Below the pieces are notes generated by a model. That model did not search any database, had not been told where the DNA came from, and saw nothing but the letters and a program-made list of their open reading frames with translations. From positions 1-64,000 of the forward strand of contig NZ_RCCV01000005.1 of assembly GCF_003664255.1 (NCBI RefSeq): DNA of 64,000 nt. Reading direction: 5' to 3'. This document shows positions 1 to 7,591 of the stretch, in pieces. The translations under genes were made by a program, and so were the position numbers. How positions within the stretch are numbered: the first letter of the stretch is position 1; every line of letters begins with the position of its first letter. This DNA is from Micromonospora sp. M71_S20 (GTDB lineage Bacteria > Actinomycetota > Actinomycetes > Mycobacteriales > Micromonosporaceae).

Positions 1-1273
1 AGTCGGCGTAGCGGTAGCCGGTGGCCACCAGTCCCCGGTCGAGGGCGTCGAAGCCGGCGATGCGGACCAGGTGAAGTCGTCGCCCGGTGCCTCGCCCTCG
101 CCCTTGACGTAGTGGGTCGAGCCACTGCACGGTCAGGAAACTTCAACGCGGTCCGAGTCGGTCTTCGGACCCTCGCCGCCGTCGTGCCCTGCCGGTGAAA
201 CCAGGCCACCCGGACGGGCGTGCCGGCGGCGGCGATGCCGCGCGCGTTTGGCGTCCGCCTCGCCGAGCGGGAAGAGGGTGTCCGCCTCGCCCTGCATCCA
301 GCAGGGTCGCGCCTTGATCCGGTCGAGCACCCCGGCCGGGCTGGAGCGGCGCAGCAGGTCCACGGCGGCCTGGTCGGGCCCTACCGGTGGTGGCGATCCG
401 CAGGTACGCGGCGCAGATGTCGGCGGCGAACCGGCCGCAGGCCGGGTCGGCGGCCCCGGCGGGGGCGCGCCCCGGTCCGGTGCCCGGACCGGCGCCCGGC
501 CCCGGCTGGGCGGGGCCGGCGGAGGCGGGCGCCCCCTCGGGCTGGGCGGCGCTGGTCCCGGAGAGCCCGGCCGGCCCCGGAGCCGACGTTGCCGCCGCCG
601 CCGAAGAAGAGGCCGGCCCCAGCCGGACTTGAACACGCCCTCGGTGGGCTCCTTGCCCGTGCTCTCCGGCAGGAAGGAGCGGGACAGGTCGTTCCAGGTG
701 ATCATCGGCACGATCGCGTCGACGCGCTGGTCCTGCGCCGCGAGCAGCAGCGCCAGGCCGCCGCCGTACGAGCCGCCGACGACGCCGACCTTCGGGTCCC
801 CGGCCGCGTCGGTGCGGATCTCGGGCCGGGCGGCGAGCCAGTCCAGCAGACGTTCGGCGTCCCGGACCTCGTAGTCCGGGTGGTCCAGGTGGATCTGCCC
901 GCCGCTGCGGCCGAAGCCCCGCGCGGTCCAGGTGAGCACCGCGTAGCCGCGTCCGGCGAACTCCTCGGCGTCGGCGCGGACGGACTCCTTGGTGCCGCCG
1001 AAGCCGTGCGCCAGCAGCACCGCCGGCACCTTGTTCGCCGCCGAGGCGTCCTCCGGCAGGTAGAAGGTGGTGTCCAGGTCGACGGGCTCGTTCCCGGCCG
1101 GCCCGGAGCGGGACGTTCACGAACGCCGCCTCGGTGCGGACGGCCGGCTCCTGCGGCAGGACGGCCCAGGTCACGGCGGCGGCGAGCAGCACCACGACCA
1201 CCGTCGCGGCGACGGCGCGTCGGCGGGTGGGCAGGGCACGCCGGATCCACGCGGCCGACAACGGCGATCTCAT
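1..1273 (-). pseudogene. Frameshifted alpha/beta hydrolase (CocE/S15-like), runs off the window edge
   Basis: The N-terminus starts at ATG 1273 (MRSPLSAAW) and gives a basic stretch and one hydrophobic segment at about residues 14-32, so the product was membrane-anchored or secreted. The frame is lost near 1095-1110. The hydrolase core then continues in another frame with HGFGG and the nucleophile elbow GGSYGG (near 763-778). It is lost again in the GC-rich stretch at about 400-620. Fragments such as QGEADTLFPLGEADA (near 250-300) are visible in yet another frame. At least three or four single-base shifts are needed to restore one protein. Either the gene is dead or this edge of the assembly has indel errors; the good match of the fragments to a family makes sequencing error a real possibility. 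The exact substrate is unknown. Confidence 0.7.
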
Positions 1274-1635
1274 TCGGCACACGGTACGGCCCGGATCCTG
1301 AGCGTTGGCTGAGATCCTCCGTACGTTCGTCCGGCTGATCCGATCGGCGTCGCACCGGCGCGGTCCAGACCGTCCCACCGAGATGAATTCGGATCACGTG
1401 AATTCCGATGTTCGTCGGAAATCCTCTCCGATCCATCCTTGTCACTCTCTGCCCCGGCACGCACGGTGCCCGACGGGTGACCCAACGGCTACTTCGGGCT
1501 TCATGACGCAAAGCTGACCGTCCGGCGGCCGGAACGGCCCCCGCTGGTCGGTTAGTTTTCCGGTCCGGTGCACGGGACTTCACCGTCGACCCCCGACACC
1601 CCACCGATCCCGTGCTCCCGCCGGAGGAGACAGAC
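1274..1635. other. Intergenic stretch between divergent genes
   Basis: No ORF with plausible coding features is seen. It must hold the promoters of the broken hydrolase (leftwards) and of the conservon (rightwards). An AT-richer part with two GAATTC sites lies near 1384-1402, but no convincing -35/-10 pair was recognised. Confidence 0.5.
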
Positions 1636-2820
1636 ATGACCGTCCCCGCACCGCCGGCCCCCCGGCGGCCCACCACGGTGGGCCGCGTACTGCCGCTGCT
1701 GCTCCTCGTCGCCCTGCTCGCGCCGATGGCCCTGCTCTTCGTCCAGACCTGGCAGCTCACGGCCGATGACCGGGACCTGGCCGGGCGGGAACGGCTGGGC
1801 GTGGAGTACCTGCGCGCCCTCGCCCCGGTCACCCACGCCCTGGTCGACGCCCAGTCCGCCGCCGTCGCCGCCCGGCCCGTCACCAGCGAGGCGCTGACCC
1901 GCGCGGTCGAGGCCGCCGCCTCCGTCGACGCGCGGATCGGCGACGAGTTGCGCACCCAGGAACGCTGGGCGGGCCTGCGGGCCAGGATCGAGGCGCTGGG
2001 CGCCCGCGGCCCCGCCGACCCGGAGGCGGCCTTCACCGCGTACGGCGAGGCCACCGACCTGCTGCTGGCCCTGCACGGCAAGGTCCGGGAGACGTCCGGG
2101 CTCGTCCGCGACCCCCGACCGGACTCCTTCTTCCTCCAGCACGCGACCCGGGACCTGCCCGAGACGGTGGTGGCGACCGGACGGCTGGCCGACCTGGCCG
2201 TGCTCGCCGCCCGCCGGCCCGCCGCTGACCGGAACCGCACCGCCGTCGAGATCGCCGCCCTCCGGGTGGGCGTCCTCACCCCGGCCGGCGACCTGGTCAC
2301 CGACCTGCGGGCCGCCGTGGACAGCTCGGAGAGCGCCGACCTCGGCCCGAGCGTGCTGAACCCGCTCGACACCTACCAGCGGGCCGTCGAGGCGTTGGCG
2401 GCCCACTCCGCGCCGGCCGGTCGCGACGCCGAGACCGACCAGGCGCGGATCGCCGGCGCCCGGCACAACGCGCAGACCGCCGCCGAGCAGCTCCAGCCCG
2501 TCATCCTGGACGAACTCGACGCGCTGCTCGCCGGACGCTCCCGCGACCTGGACCGGGACCGTTGGCTGACCGTGGCGGCCGGGGTGCTGGCCGTCCTGCT
2601 GTGGGCGGCGCTGGGCGCGGTGTGGCTCGCCGCCGTCCGGCGGGCCTCCGGGCGCGCGGCACAGGCCCGGCGGGAGCGGTACGGCGCCGACGCCCCGCCG
2701 GAGGACACGCCGTGGCAGCCGGGCGCCGCCCGGGGTACGGAACCGCGTCAGCTCCAGCCCGCGGGTTCGGCCCGCGAGCCCGGGAGCGCGCAGTGGGGGA
2801 CCTTCGATGCTGCTCGCTAG
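1636..2820 (+). CDS. Two-TM receptor-like membrane protein at the head of the conservon
   Basis: The predicted protein has 394 residues. The start is ATG 1636, preceded by GGAGGAG at 1622-1628; an upstream in-frame GTG at 1612 has no ribosome site. A hydrophobic segment at about residues 15-35 and a second near residues 310-335 flank a long alpha-helical extracytoplasmic region, followed by a short basic, proline-rich tail. This topology resembles the sensor half of a membrane receptor without any catalytic domain. It overlaps the next gene (cvnA) by 14 bases, so the two are probably co-translated and may work together at the membrane. I do not recognise a named family; a nitrate/nitrite-sensing-like helical domain is possible but not shown. 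Function is inferred only from topology and position. Confidence 0.6.
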   Translation: MTVPAPPAPRRPTTVGRVLPLLLLVALLAPMALLFVQTWQLTADDRDLAGRERLGVEYLRALAPVTHALVDAQSAAVAARPVTSEALTRAVEAAASVDARIGDELRTQERWAGLRARIEALGARGPADPEAAFTAYGEATDLLLALHGKVRETSGLVRDPRPDSFFLQHATRDLPETVVATGRLADLAVLAARRPAADRNRTAVEIAALRVGVLTPAGDLVTDLRAAVDSSESADLGPSVLNPLDTYQRAVEALAAHSAPAGRDAETDQARIAGARHNAQTAAEQLQPVILDELDALLAGRSRDLDRDRWLTVAAGVLAVLLWAALGAVWLAAVRRASGRAAQARRERYGADAPPEDTPWQPGAARGTEPRQLQPAGSAREPGSAQWGTFDAAR

Positions 2821-5341
2821 GCTCCGCATCCGGGGCAAGCTCGCGCTGCTCGTGGTCATCCCGCTGCTGAGCATGGTGGCGCTGGCCGTGCCGGCGGTGC
2901 TCGACCGCGTGGCTGCCGCGCAACGGGCCGGCGAGATCGCCGACCGGGTCCGCGTCGCCAGCCGGATCGGCAGCCTCGTGCAGGACCTGCAACAGGAGCG
3001 CGTCCTCTCGGTCGGGCTGCTGCTCGGCCGGGTCACCCGCAGCGAGCTGATGCAGAAGACCGCCGGCGTGGACGATCGGGTCGCCGACCTGCGGGCCGCC
3101 CCGGCAGGCCTGCTGCCGCCGGAGGTGACCGAGGCCCTGCACGGCGTACGCGGGCTGACCGACCTGCGTGCCGCGGTGCTCGCCGGCACCGCCAGCCCGG
3201 ACCAGATCATGGCCGCGTACGGGCCGGTCAGCACGGGACTGATCGACGCGCTGCGGCTGCCGTTCGGGGTGGACACCGACACGGCGGCCGGGCGGCAGGT
3301 GCTGGCCCTGGACGGGTTGCTCCGCGTCGACGAGGCGATGGGCGCCTGCGCCACCCTCATCGTGCTCGTCAAGGCCACCGGCTCGCCCCGGGCGAGCGCC
3401 TCGTACGTCGCCTGCATGGCGGGGCTGCGGGCGGACAACCAGGGGTTCCGCAGCCTGATCACGCCGGAGCAGCTGAAGCTGGTGACGCTCAACGACGCGG
3501 CCGTGGCCGCCCGGACCAGCGCGGACTTCCTCACCAGGAGCGCGCTGGACCCGGCCGGCGCGACCAGGGACATCCCGTTGGACGCGCTCTTCCCGTCGGT
3601 CCGCTCGATGATCACCTTCGGGCAGTTCATCGAGAAGAAGCTCGTCGCCGACGTCATCGCCGAGGTGAGCGGGCAGCAACGCCGGGCGCTGACCGAGGCG
3701 TACCTGGTGGGCGGGATCGTCACCCTGATCCTCGCCCTGGTGGTGCTGCTCAGCGCGGCCGTCGCCCGGACGGTGGCCCGGCCGCTGACCCGGCTCACCC
3801 GCTCCGCCGACCGGGTGGCCCGGGTCGCCGAGGCGGAGCTGACCCGAGTCGCCGACGACGAGACCGAGGGCGCCGCGCCGGTACGCCTCGACCCCGTCGA
3901 CGTGCGCGCCCGCGACGAGATCGGCGACCTGGCCCGCGCGTTCGACCGGGTGCAGAGCACCGCCGCCCGGCTCGTGGAACGGCAGGTCGCCGGCCGGCGC
4001 AACGTGGCCCAGATGTTCGGCCACGTCGGCCGCCGTACGCAGAACCTCGTCGGCCGGCAGATCGCGCTGATCGACCGGCTGGAGCGGCAGGAGACCGACC
4101 CCGGCCGACTGGAGCACCTGTACCGGCTCGACCACATCTCCAGCCGGCTGCGCCGCAACGCCGGCAGCCTGGTGGTGCTCTCCGGCTCGGCCGGCGCCGA
4201 CCCCCACGTGGCGCCGGTGCCGCTCGGGGACGTGGTCCGGCTGGCGCTCGGCGAGATCGAGGACTACACCCGGGTCGACGTGCAGGTCCCGCCCGGCGTG
4301 TCGGTGGCGCCCGGCACCGTCGGCGACCTCGTCCTGGCGCTGGCCGAGCTGATGGAGAACGCGACGGTCTTCTCCCCGCCGCACACCCGGGTCACCGTGG
4401 GCGGTGAGCCGACCGGCTCCGGCGCCCGGCTGACCGTGGTGGACCGGGGCATCGGCATGGCCCCGGAACGGCTGTCTGAGGAGAACGCCCGACTCACCCG
4501 GCGGGAGCGGCTCGATCTCGCGCCGACCGAGGTGCTGGGGCTCTTCGTGGTGGGTCGGCTGGCCCGCCGGCACGGCTGGGAGGTGCGCCTGACGCCGACC
4601 GCCGGCGGCGGGGTGACCGCGCACCTGGACGTCCCGGAGACGTCGCTGGTGGTCCACCGCGCCGAGCGGGCCGGCGTGACCGTGGCCCGGGCCGCCGTAC
4701 CCGCCCGCGACCGGCGCCCGACCGACGCGCCGGAGGCCGCCCGGCCCCGCGCGGCGGCCGGCGCGGCCCCGGCCGGGTCCGACGCGGCGGTCGGCGCGGC
4801 CCCGGAGGCTACGCCGTCCGGGTTCGACGCGGCGCTGCTGAGCCGCGCCACCCGCAGCCTGGAGTCCGGCGCCTCCTGGGACGCGTTCAGCTCCGGTGGC
4901 GAGCCGGCCGGCGTCGAGCTGCGGGCACCGGCCGGCACCGGGCCACCCGCACCGGCCGCAGCCGCTCCTCGGGGCGTCCGGCAGCGGGTGCCCGGCGCCA
5001 GCCTGCCCCCGGCCGGGCCGCCGGCCGCCCCGCCGAAGCCCGGGCCGGTGGAGGTCACCGACGCGGACCCGGCCGCCGCCCGCGCCCTCGTCGAGGCCGT
5101 CGAGTCGGGCGTACGCCGGGCCGGAGTGGGCCGGCGTACGCCGGACGGTGCCGCACCGGCCGGGCTGACCCGGCGGGTGCCCGGGGCGAACCTGACCGCC
5201 ACGCCGGCCCGTCAGCCCGTCAGCCCACCGGAGAACCCGGACGAGGTCCGCGACCTCCTCACCGCGTTCGAGGCGGGCGTCGCCCGCGCTCTGCGTGAAG
5301 TCAGCCAAGACCGCCGCTACGAAGAGGGAACATCACGGTGA
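2807..5341 (+). CDS. cvnA: Conservon sensor histidine-kinase-like protein (CvnA), NIT/HAMP/HATPase
   Basis: The predicted protein has 844 residues. It has an N-terminal TM segment (about residues 10-30), a helical extracytoplasmic region resembling a nitrate/nitrite-sensing (NIT) domain, a second TM near 300-322, a HAMP-like linker, a coiled region with LDHISSRLRRN in the position of an H-box, and a HATPase domain with N-box ELMENA, G1 DRGIGM and a GGGV loop. The C-terminal ~200 residues are Pro/Ala-rich with repeated RRVPGA-type motifs. In Streptomyces conservons this subunit forms a membrane complex with CvnB, CvnC and the GTPase CvnD, somewhat like a eukaryotic receptor/G-protein module. 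It ends in a GTGA overlap with cvnB. Whether it autophosphorylates is not shown here. Confidence 0.9.
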   Translation: MLLARLRIRGKLALLVVIPLLSMVALAVPAVLDRVAAAQRAGEIADRVRVASRIGSLVQDLQQERVLSVGLLLGRVTRSELMQKTAGVDDRVADLRAAPAGLLPPEVTEALHGVRGLTDLRAAVLAGTASPDQIMAAYGPVSTGLIDALRLPFGVDTDTAAGRQVLALDGLLRVDEAMGACATLIVLVKATGSPRASASYVACMAGLRADNQGFRSLITPEQLKLVTLNDAAVAARTSADFLTRSALDPAGATRDIPLDALFPSVRSMITFGQFIEKKLVADVIAEVSGQQRRALTEAYLVGGIVTLILALVVLLSAAVARTVARPLTRLTRSADRVARVAEAELTRVADDETEGAAPVRLDPVDVRARDEIGDLARAFDRVQSTAARLVERQVAGRRNVAQMFGHVGRRTQNLVGRQIALIDRLERQETDPGRLEHLYRLDHISSRLRRNAGSLVVLSGSAGADPHVAPVPLGDVVRLALGEIEDYTRVDVQVPPGVSVAPGTVGDLVLALAELMENATVFSPPHTRVTVGGEPTGSGARLTVVDRGIGMAPERLSEENARLTRRERLDLAPTEVLGLFVVGRLARRHGWEVRLTPTAGGGVTAHLDVPETSLVVHRAERAGVTVARAAVPARDRRPTDAPEAARPRAAAGAAPAGSDAAVGAAPEATPSGFDAALLSRATRSLESGASWDAFSSGGEPAGVELRAPAGTGPPAPAAAAPRGVRQRVPGASLPPAGPPAAPPKPGPVEVTDADPAAARALVEAVESGVRRAGVGRRTPDGAAPAGLTRRVPGANLTATPARQPVSPPENPDEVRDLLTAFEAGVARALREVSQDRRYEEGTSR

Positions 5342-5808
5342 CCAGCCCCTTCCTGCACGACAACGTCGACCACCAGAACCCGGGCGCCGGGGACCTGAGC
5401 CCGGAGGCGCGCACCTTCAACTGGTTGCTGGACTCCTTCACCTCCAGCACGGCCGGCGTGCTGGAGGCCATCGCCGTCTCGTCGGACGGGCTGCTGATGG
5501 CCATGTCGGCGATCAAGGACCGCTCCAACGCGGAGCGGCTCGCCGCGGTGGTCTCCGGCATGACAAGCCTCGCCGGCGGCGCCGCGAGCTGGTACGCCCT
5601 CGGCGGGCTGAACCGGGTGGTCGTGGACATGGCCGAGGGCTACCTGCTGATCAGCGCGATCAGCAGCGGCTCCGTGCTCGGGGTGGTCGCCGACCGCTCG
5701 GCGAACCTCGGCACCGTCGCCTACGAGATGACGCTCTTCGCCGGGCGGGCCGGTGGCGCCCTCACGCCGAGACTGATCGCCGAACTGAAGAACGCCGCCC
5801 AGCAATGA
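5338..5808 (+). CDS. cvnB: Roadblock/LC7-domain protein (CvnB)
   Basis: The predicted protein has 156 residues. The start is GTG 5338, overlapping the cvnA stop as GTGA. The sequence has the roadblock/LC7 pattern: SSTAGVLEAIAVSSDGLLMA, a helix, then GGLNRVVVDMAEGYLLISAI and a C-terminal helix. Roadblock proteins are dimerising regulators of small GTPases. In conservons CvnB binds the membrane kinase-like subunit and influences the GTPase CvnD. Cytoplasmic, no TM segment. Its stop overlaps the next start (ATGA at 5805-5808), so the operon is tightly coupled. Confidence 0.92.
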   Translation: MTSPFLHDNVDHQNPGAGDLSPEARTFNWLLDSFTSSTAGVLEAIAVSSDGLLMAMSAIKDRSNAERLAAVVSGMTSLAGGAASWYALGGLNRVVVDMAEGYLLISAISSGSVLGVVADRSANLGTVAYEMTLFAGRAGGALTPRLIAELKNAAQQ

Positions 5809-6275
5809 CCCCCGAGGTCGCCGGCGAGGGTCCGGACCCGGAACCCACGGTCCGGATCCGGCCCTACCTGCGCGCGTCGTCCCCGCACGACGCCCGGCCC
5901 GGCCTGCCGGCCACCCCGGCCGCGCCGGCGACCGAGGACGGGCCCGCCGGCCCGCGCCCGTTCGTGCTCACCGCCGGGCGGGTGGCCGGCACCGACCCGG
6001 CGATCGGGCTGGAGACGCAGGTGACCGCCCGGCCGGCGGCCGACCGGGCGGCGCCGACCTGGCTGGCGCCCGAGTTGCAGGCGATCGTCTCGCTCTGCGA
6101 CGAGCCGATCTCGGTCGCCGAGATCTCCGCCCGTACCCGGCTGCACTTCGGCGTGACCCGGGTGCTGGTCGGCGACCTCCGCGCCGCCGGCCACCTGGAC
6201 GTGCACGAGGGCGCCGACGCCCTCGATCCCGACATCATCCTGCGAGTGATTGATGGACTCCGTGCGATCTCCTGA
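5805..6275 (+). CDS. cvnC: DUF742 protein (CvnC)
   Basis: The predicted protein has 156 residues, starting at ATG 5805 in an ATGA overlap with cvnB. The N-terminal part is Pro/Ala-rich with the DUF742-type motif VRIRPYLR. The C-terminal half contains the family's winged-helix-like block with PISVAEISARTRLHFGVTRV and VLVGDLRAAGHLDVH. DUF742 is the constant third member of actinobacterial conservons. Its molecular role is not settled; it may be an adaptor between CvnB and CvnD. The gene overlaps the start of cvnD by 23 bases. Confidence 0.92.
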   Translation: MTPEVAGEGPDPEPTVRIRPYLRASSPHDARPGLPATPAAPATEDGPAGPRPFVLTAGRVAGTDPAIGLETQVTARPAADRAAPTWLAPELQAIVSLCDEPISVAEISARTRLHFGVTRVLVGDLRAAGHLDVHEGADALDPDIILRVIDGLRAIS

Positions 6276-6990
6276 ATGGCCGGTCGCCCCGCTGGGCGGG
6301 GTCGCCGCCAACAGCGCCGCCGCCCGGTACGGCTCCCCGACGGGGCCGCAACCCGCCGCGTCCGCTCCGCCGCCGCACCGGGCGCCGGCCACCGGGGTGG
6401 CCGCCGTGCCCCGGCCGGCGCCGGCCGCCGCACCGCCGATCCCGGTCAAGATCCTCATCGCCGGCGGCTTCGGGGTCGGCAAGACCACCACGGTCGGCGC
6501 GATCTCCGAGATCGCCCCGCTGACCACCGAGGCGGAGATGACCACCGCCGGGATCGGCGTCGACGACCCGGGCGTACGCTCCGCGAAGACCACCACCACG
6601 GTGGCGATGGACTTCGGCTGCGTCACCATCGACCGCAGTCTGAAGCTGTACCTGTTCGGCACGCCGGGGCAGGCCCGGTTCGGTTTCATGTGGGACGACC
6701 TGGCCCGGGGGGCGCTCGGCGCCCTCGTCGTGGTGGACAGCGCCCGGCTGGACGACTGCTACCCGGCGATCGACTTCTTCGAGCGGGCCAGCCTGCCCTT
6801 CGTGGTCGGGGTGAACGCCTTCGACGGACGGCTGGCGCACGACCTCGACGCGATCCGGTGGGCGCTGGCCGTCGGCGACCACGTGCCCCTGGTGCAGTTC
6901 GACGCCCGGGACCGGCTCTCGGTGCGGGACGCCCTGCTGGTCGTCCTGGACCGCGCACTCGAGCGGGCCACCCGGGAGGGGAAGTCCTGA
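6253..6990 (+). CDS. cvnD: Conservon GTP-binding protein (CvnD)
   Basis: The predicted protein has 245 residues and is a Ras-like ATP/GTP-binding protein. The P-loop is GGFGVGKTT at about residues 73-81. It is followed by the switch-like region TTEAEMTTAGIGVDD, a Walker-B/switch-II LYLFGTPGQARF, and NAFD near residue 182 in the place of NKxD. The first ~60 residues are Pro/Ala-rich. The chosen start is ATG 6253, inside the end of cvnC; a TTG lies one codon before it. It is the effector GTPase of the conservon and closes the four-gene core. The nearest following gene is 45 bases away. Confidence 0.92.
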   Translation: MDSVRSPEWPVAPLGGVAANSAAARYGSPTGPQPAASAPPPHRAPATGVAAVPRPAPAAAPPIPVKILIAGGFGVGKTTTVGAISEIAPLTTEAEMTTAGIGVDDPGVRSAKTTTTVAMDFGCVTIDRSLKLYLFGTPGQARFGFMWDDLARGALGALVVVDSARLDDCYPAIDFFERASLPFVVGVNAFDGRLAHDLDAIRWALAVGDHVPLVQFDARDRLSVRDALLVVLDRALERATREGKS

Positions 6991-7035
6991 ACCGTTCCGG
7001 CGGTTCGACCCGTTTCACGAGAAGGGGTGGTCGTG

Positions 7036-7569
7036 ATGAGAGGTGGACTGGACGAGACACTGGCCCGGATGGCCCGCCGCGAGGAGGCGCTGCGGCGGCG
7101 GGCGGCCGACGCGGAGGCGGTCGCGGCGTCGGAGGCGCGGGGCGGATCCGACCCCGGGCGTGCCGACGTCCGGGGCGAGGGGCGCAACGCCGGACCCGGC
7201 TGGGCCGACGCGCGGCGGGGCGCGGAACCCCGTGACCCCGTGGTGGAGATCGCCGAGGCGGTCCGTCGGGTGGTGGCCGGCCACCCCGGCACGGCGGTCA
7301 GCATCCGGGTCGAGCACGACGGGCAGGCGTACCCGCTGCGGGTCGCCTGGACCGACGCGGGCGTGACGGTCGACGCGGAGGCCCCCGCGCCGCCGCCGGC
7401 GTGGCCGATGTCGGTCAAGACGGTGCCGGCCTGGACGCCGGCCCAGGAGGGGCTGACCCCCGACCCGGCGGCGCGGCTGGCCGAGCTGATCCGCCGCGAC
7501 CCCTCCCTGCTCAGGGATGGTGACGCTCCTCGCGGAGCACGGAACGCGCCGGGGGCGGGCAGGGCGTGA
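7036..7569 (+). CDS. Hypothetical protein behind the conservon
   Basis: About 177 residues; GAGAAGGGG at 7019-7027 suits ATG 7036 (or GTG 7033). The N-terminal third is a charged helix rich in Arg and Glu (ETLARMARREEALRRRA). The middle looks like a small beta domain with VSIRVEHDGQAYPLRVAWTD, and the C-terminus is Pro/Ala-rich. No TM segment or catalytic motif is visible and I do not recognise a family. It lies 45 bases after cvnD and 22 before the AAA ATPase, so it is probably in the same transcript. It may be an accessory of either. Confidence 0.6.
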   Translation: MRGGLDETLARMARREEALRRRAADAEAVAASEARGGSDPGRADVRGEGRNAGPGWADARRGAEPRDPVVEIAEAVRRVVAGHPGTAVSIRVEHDGQAYPLRVAWTDAGVTVDAEAPAPPPAWPMSVKTVPAWTPAQEGLTPDPAARLAELIRRDPSLLRDGDAPRGARNAPGAGRA

Positions 7570-7591
7570 CCACGGCGGCTAGGGTCGGGCG

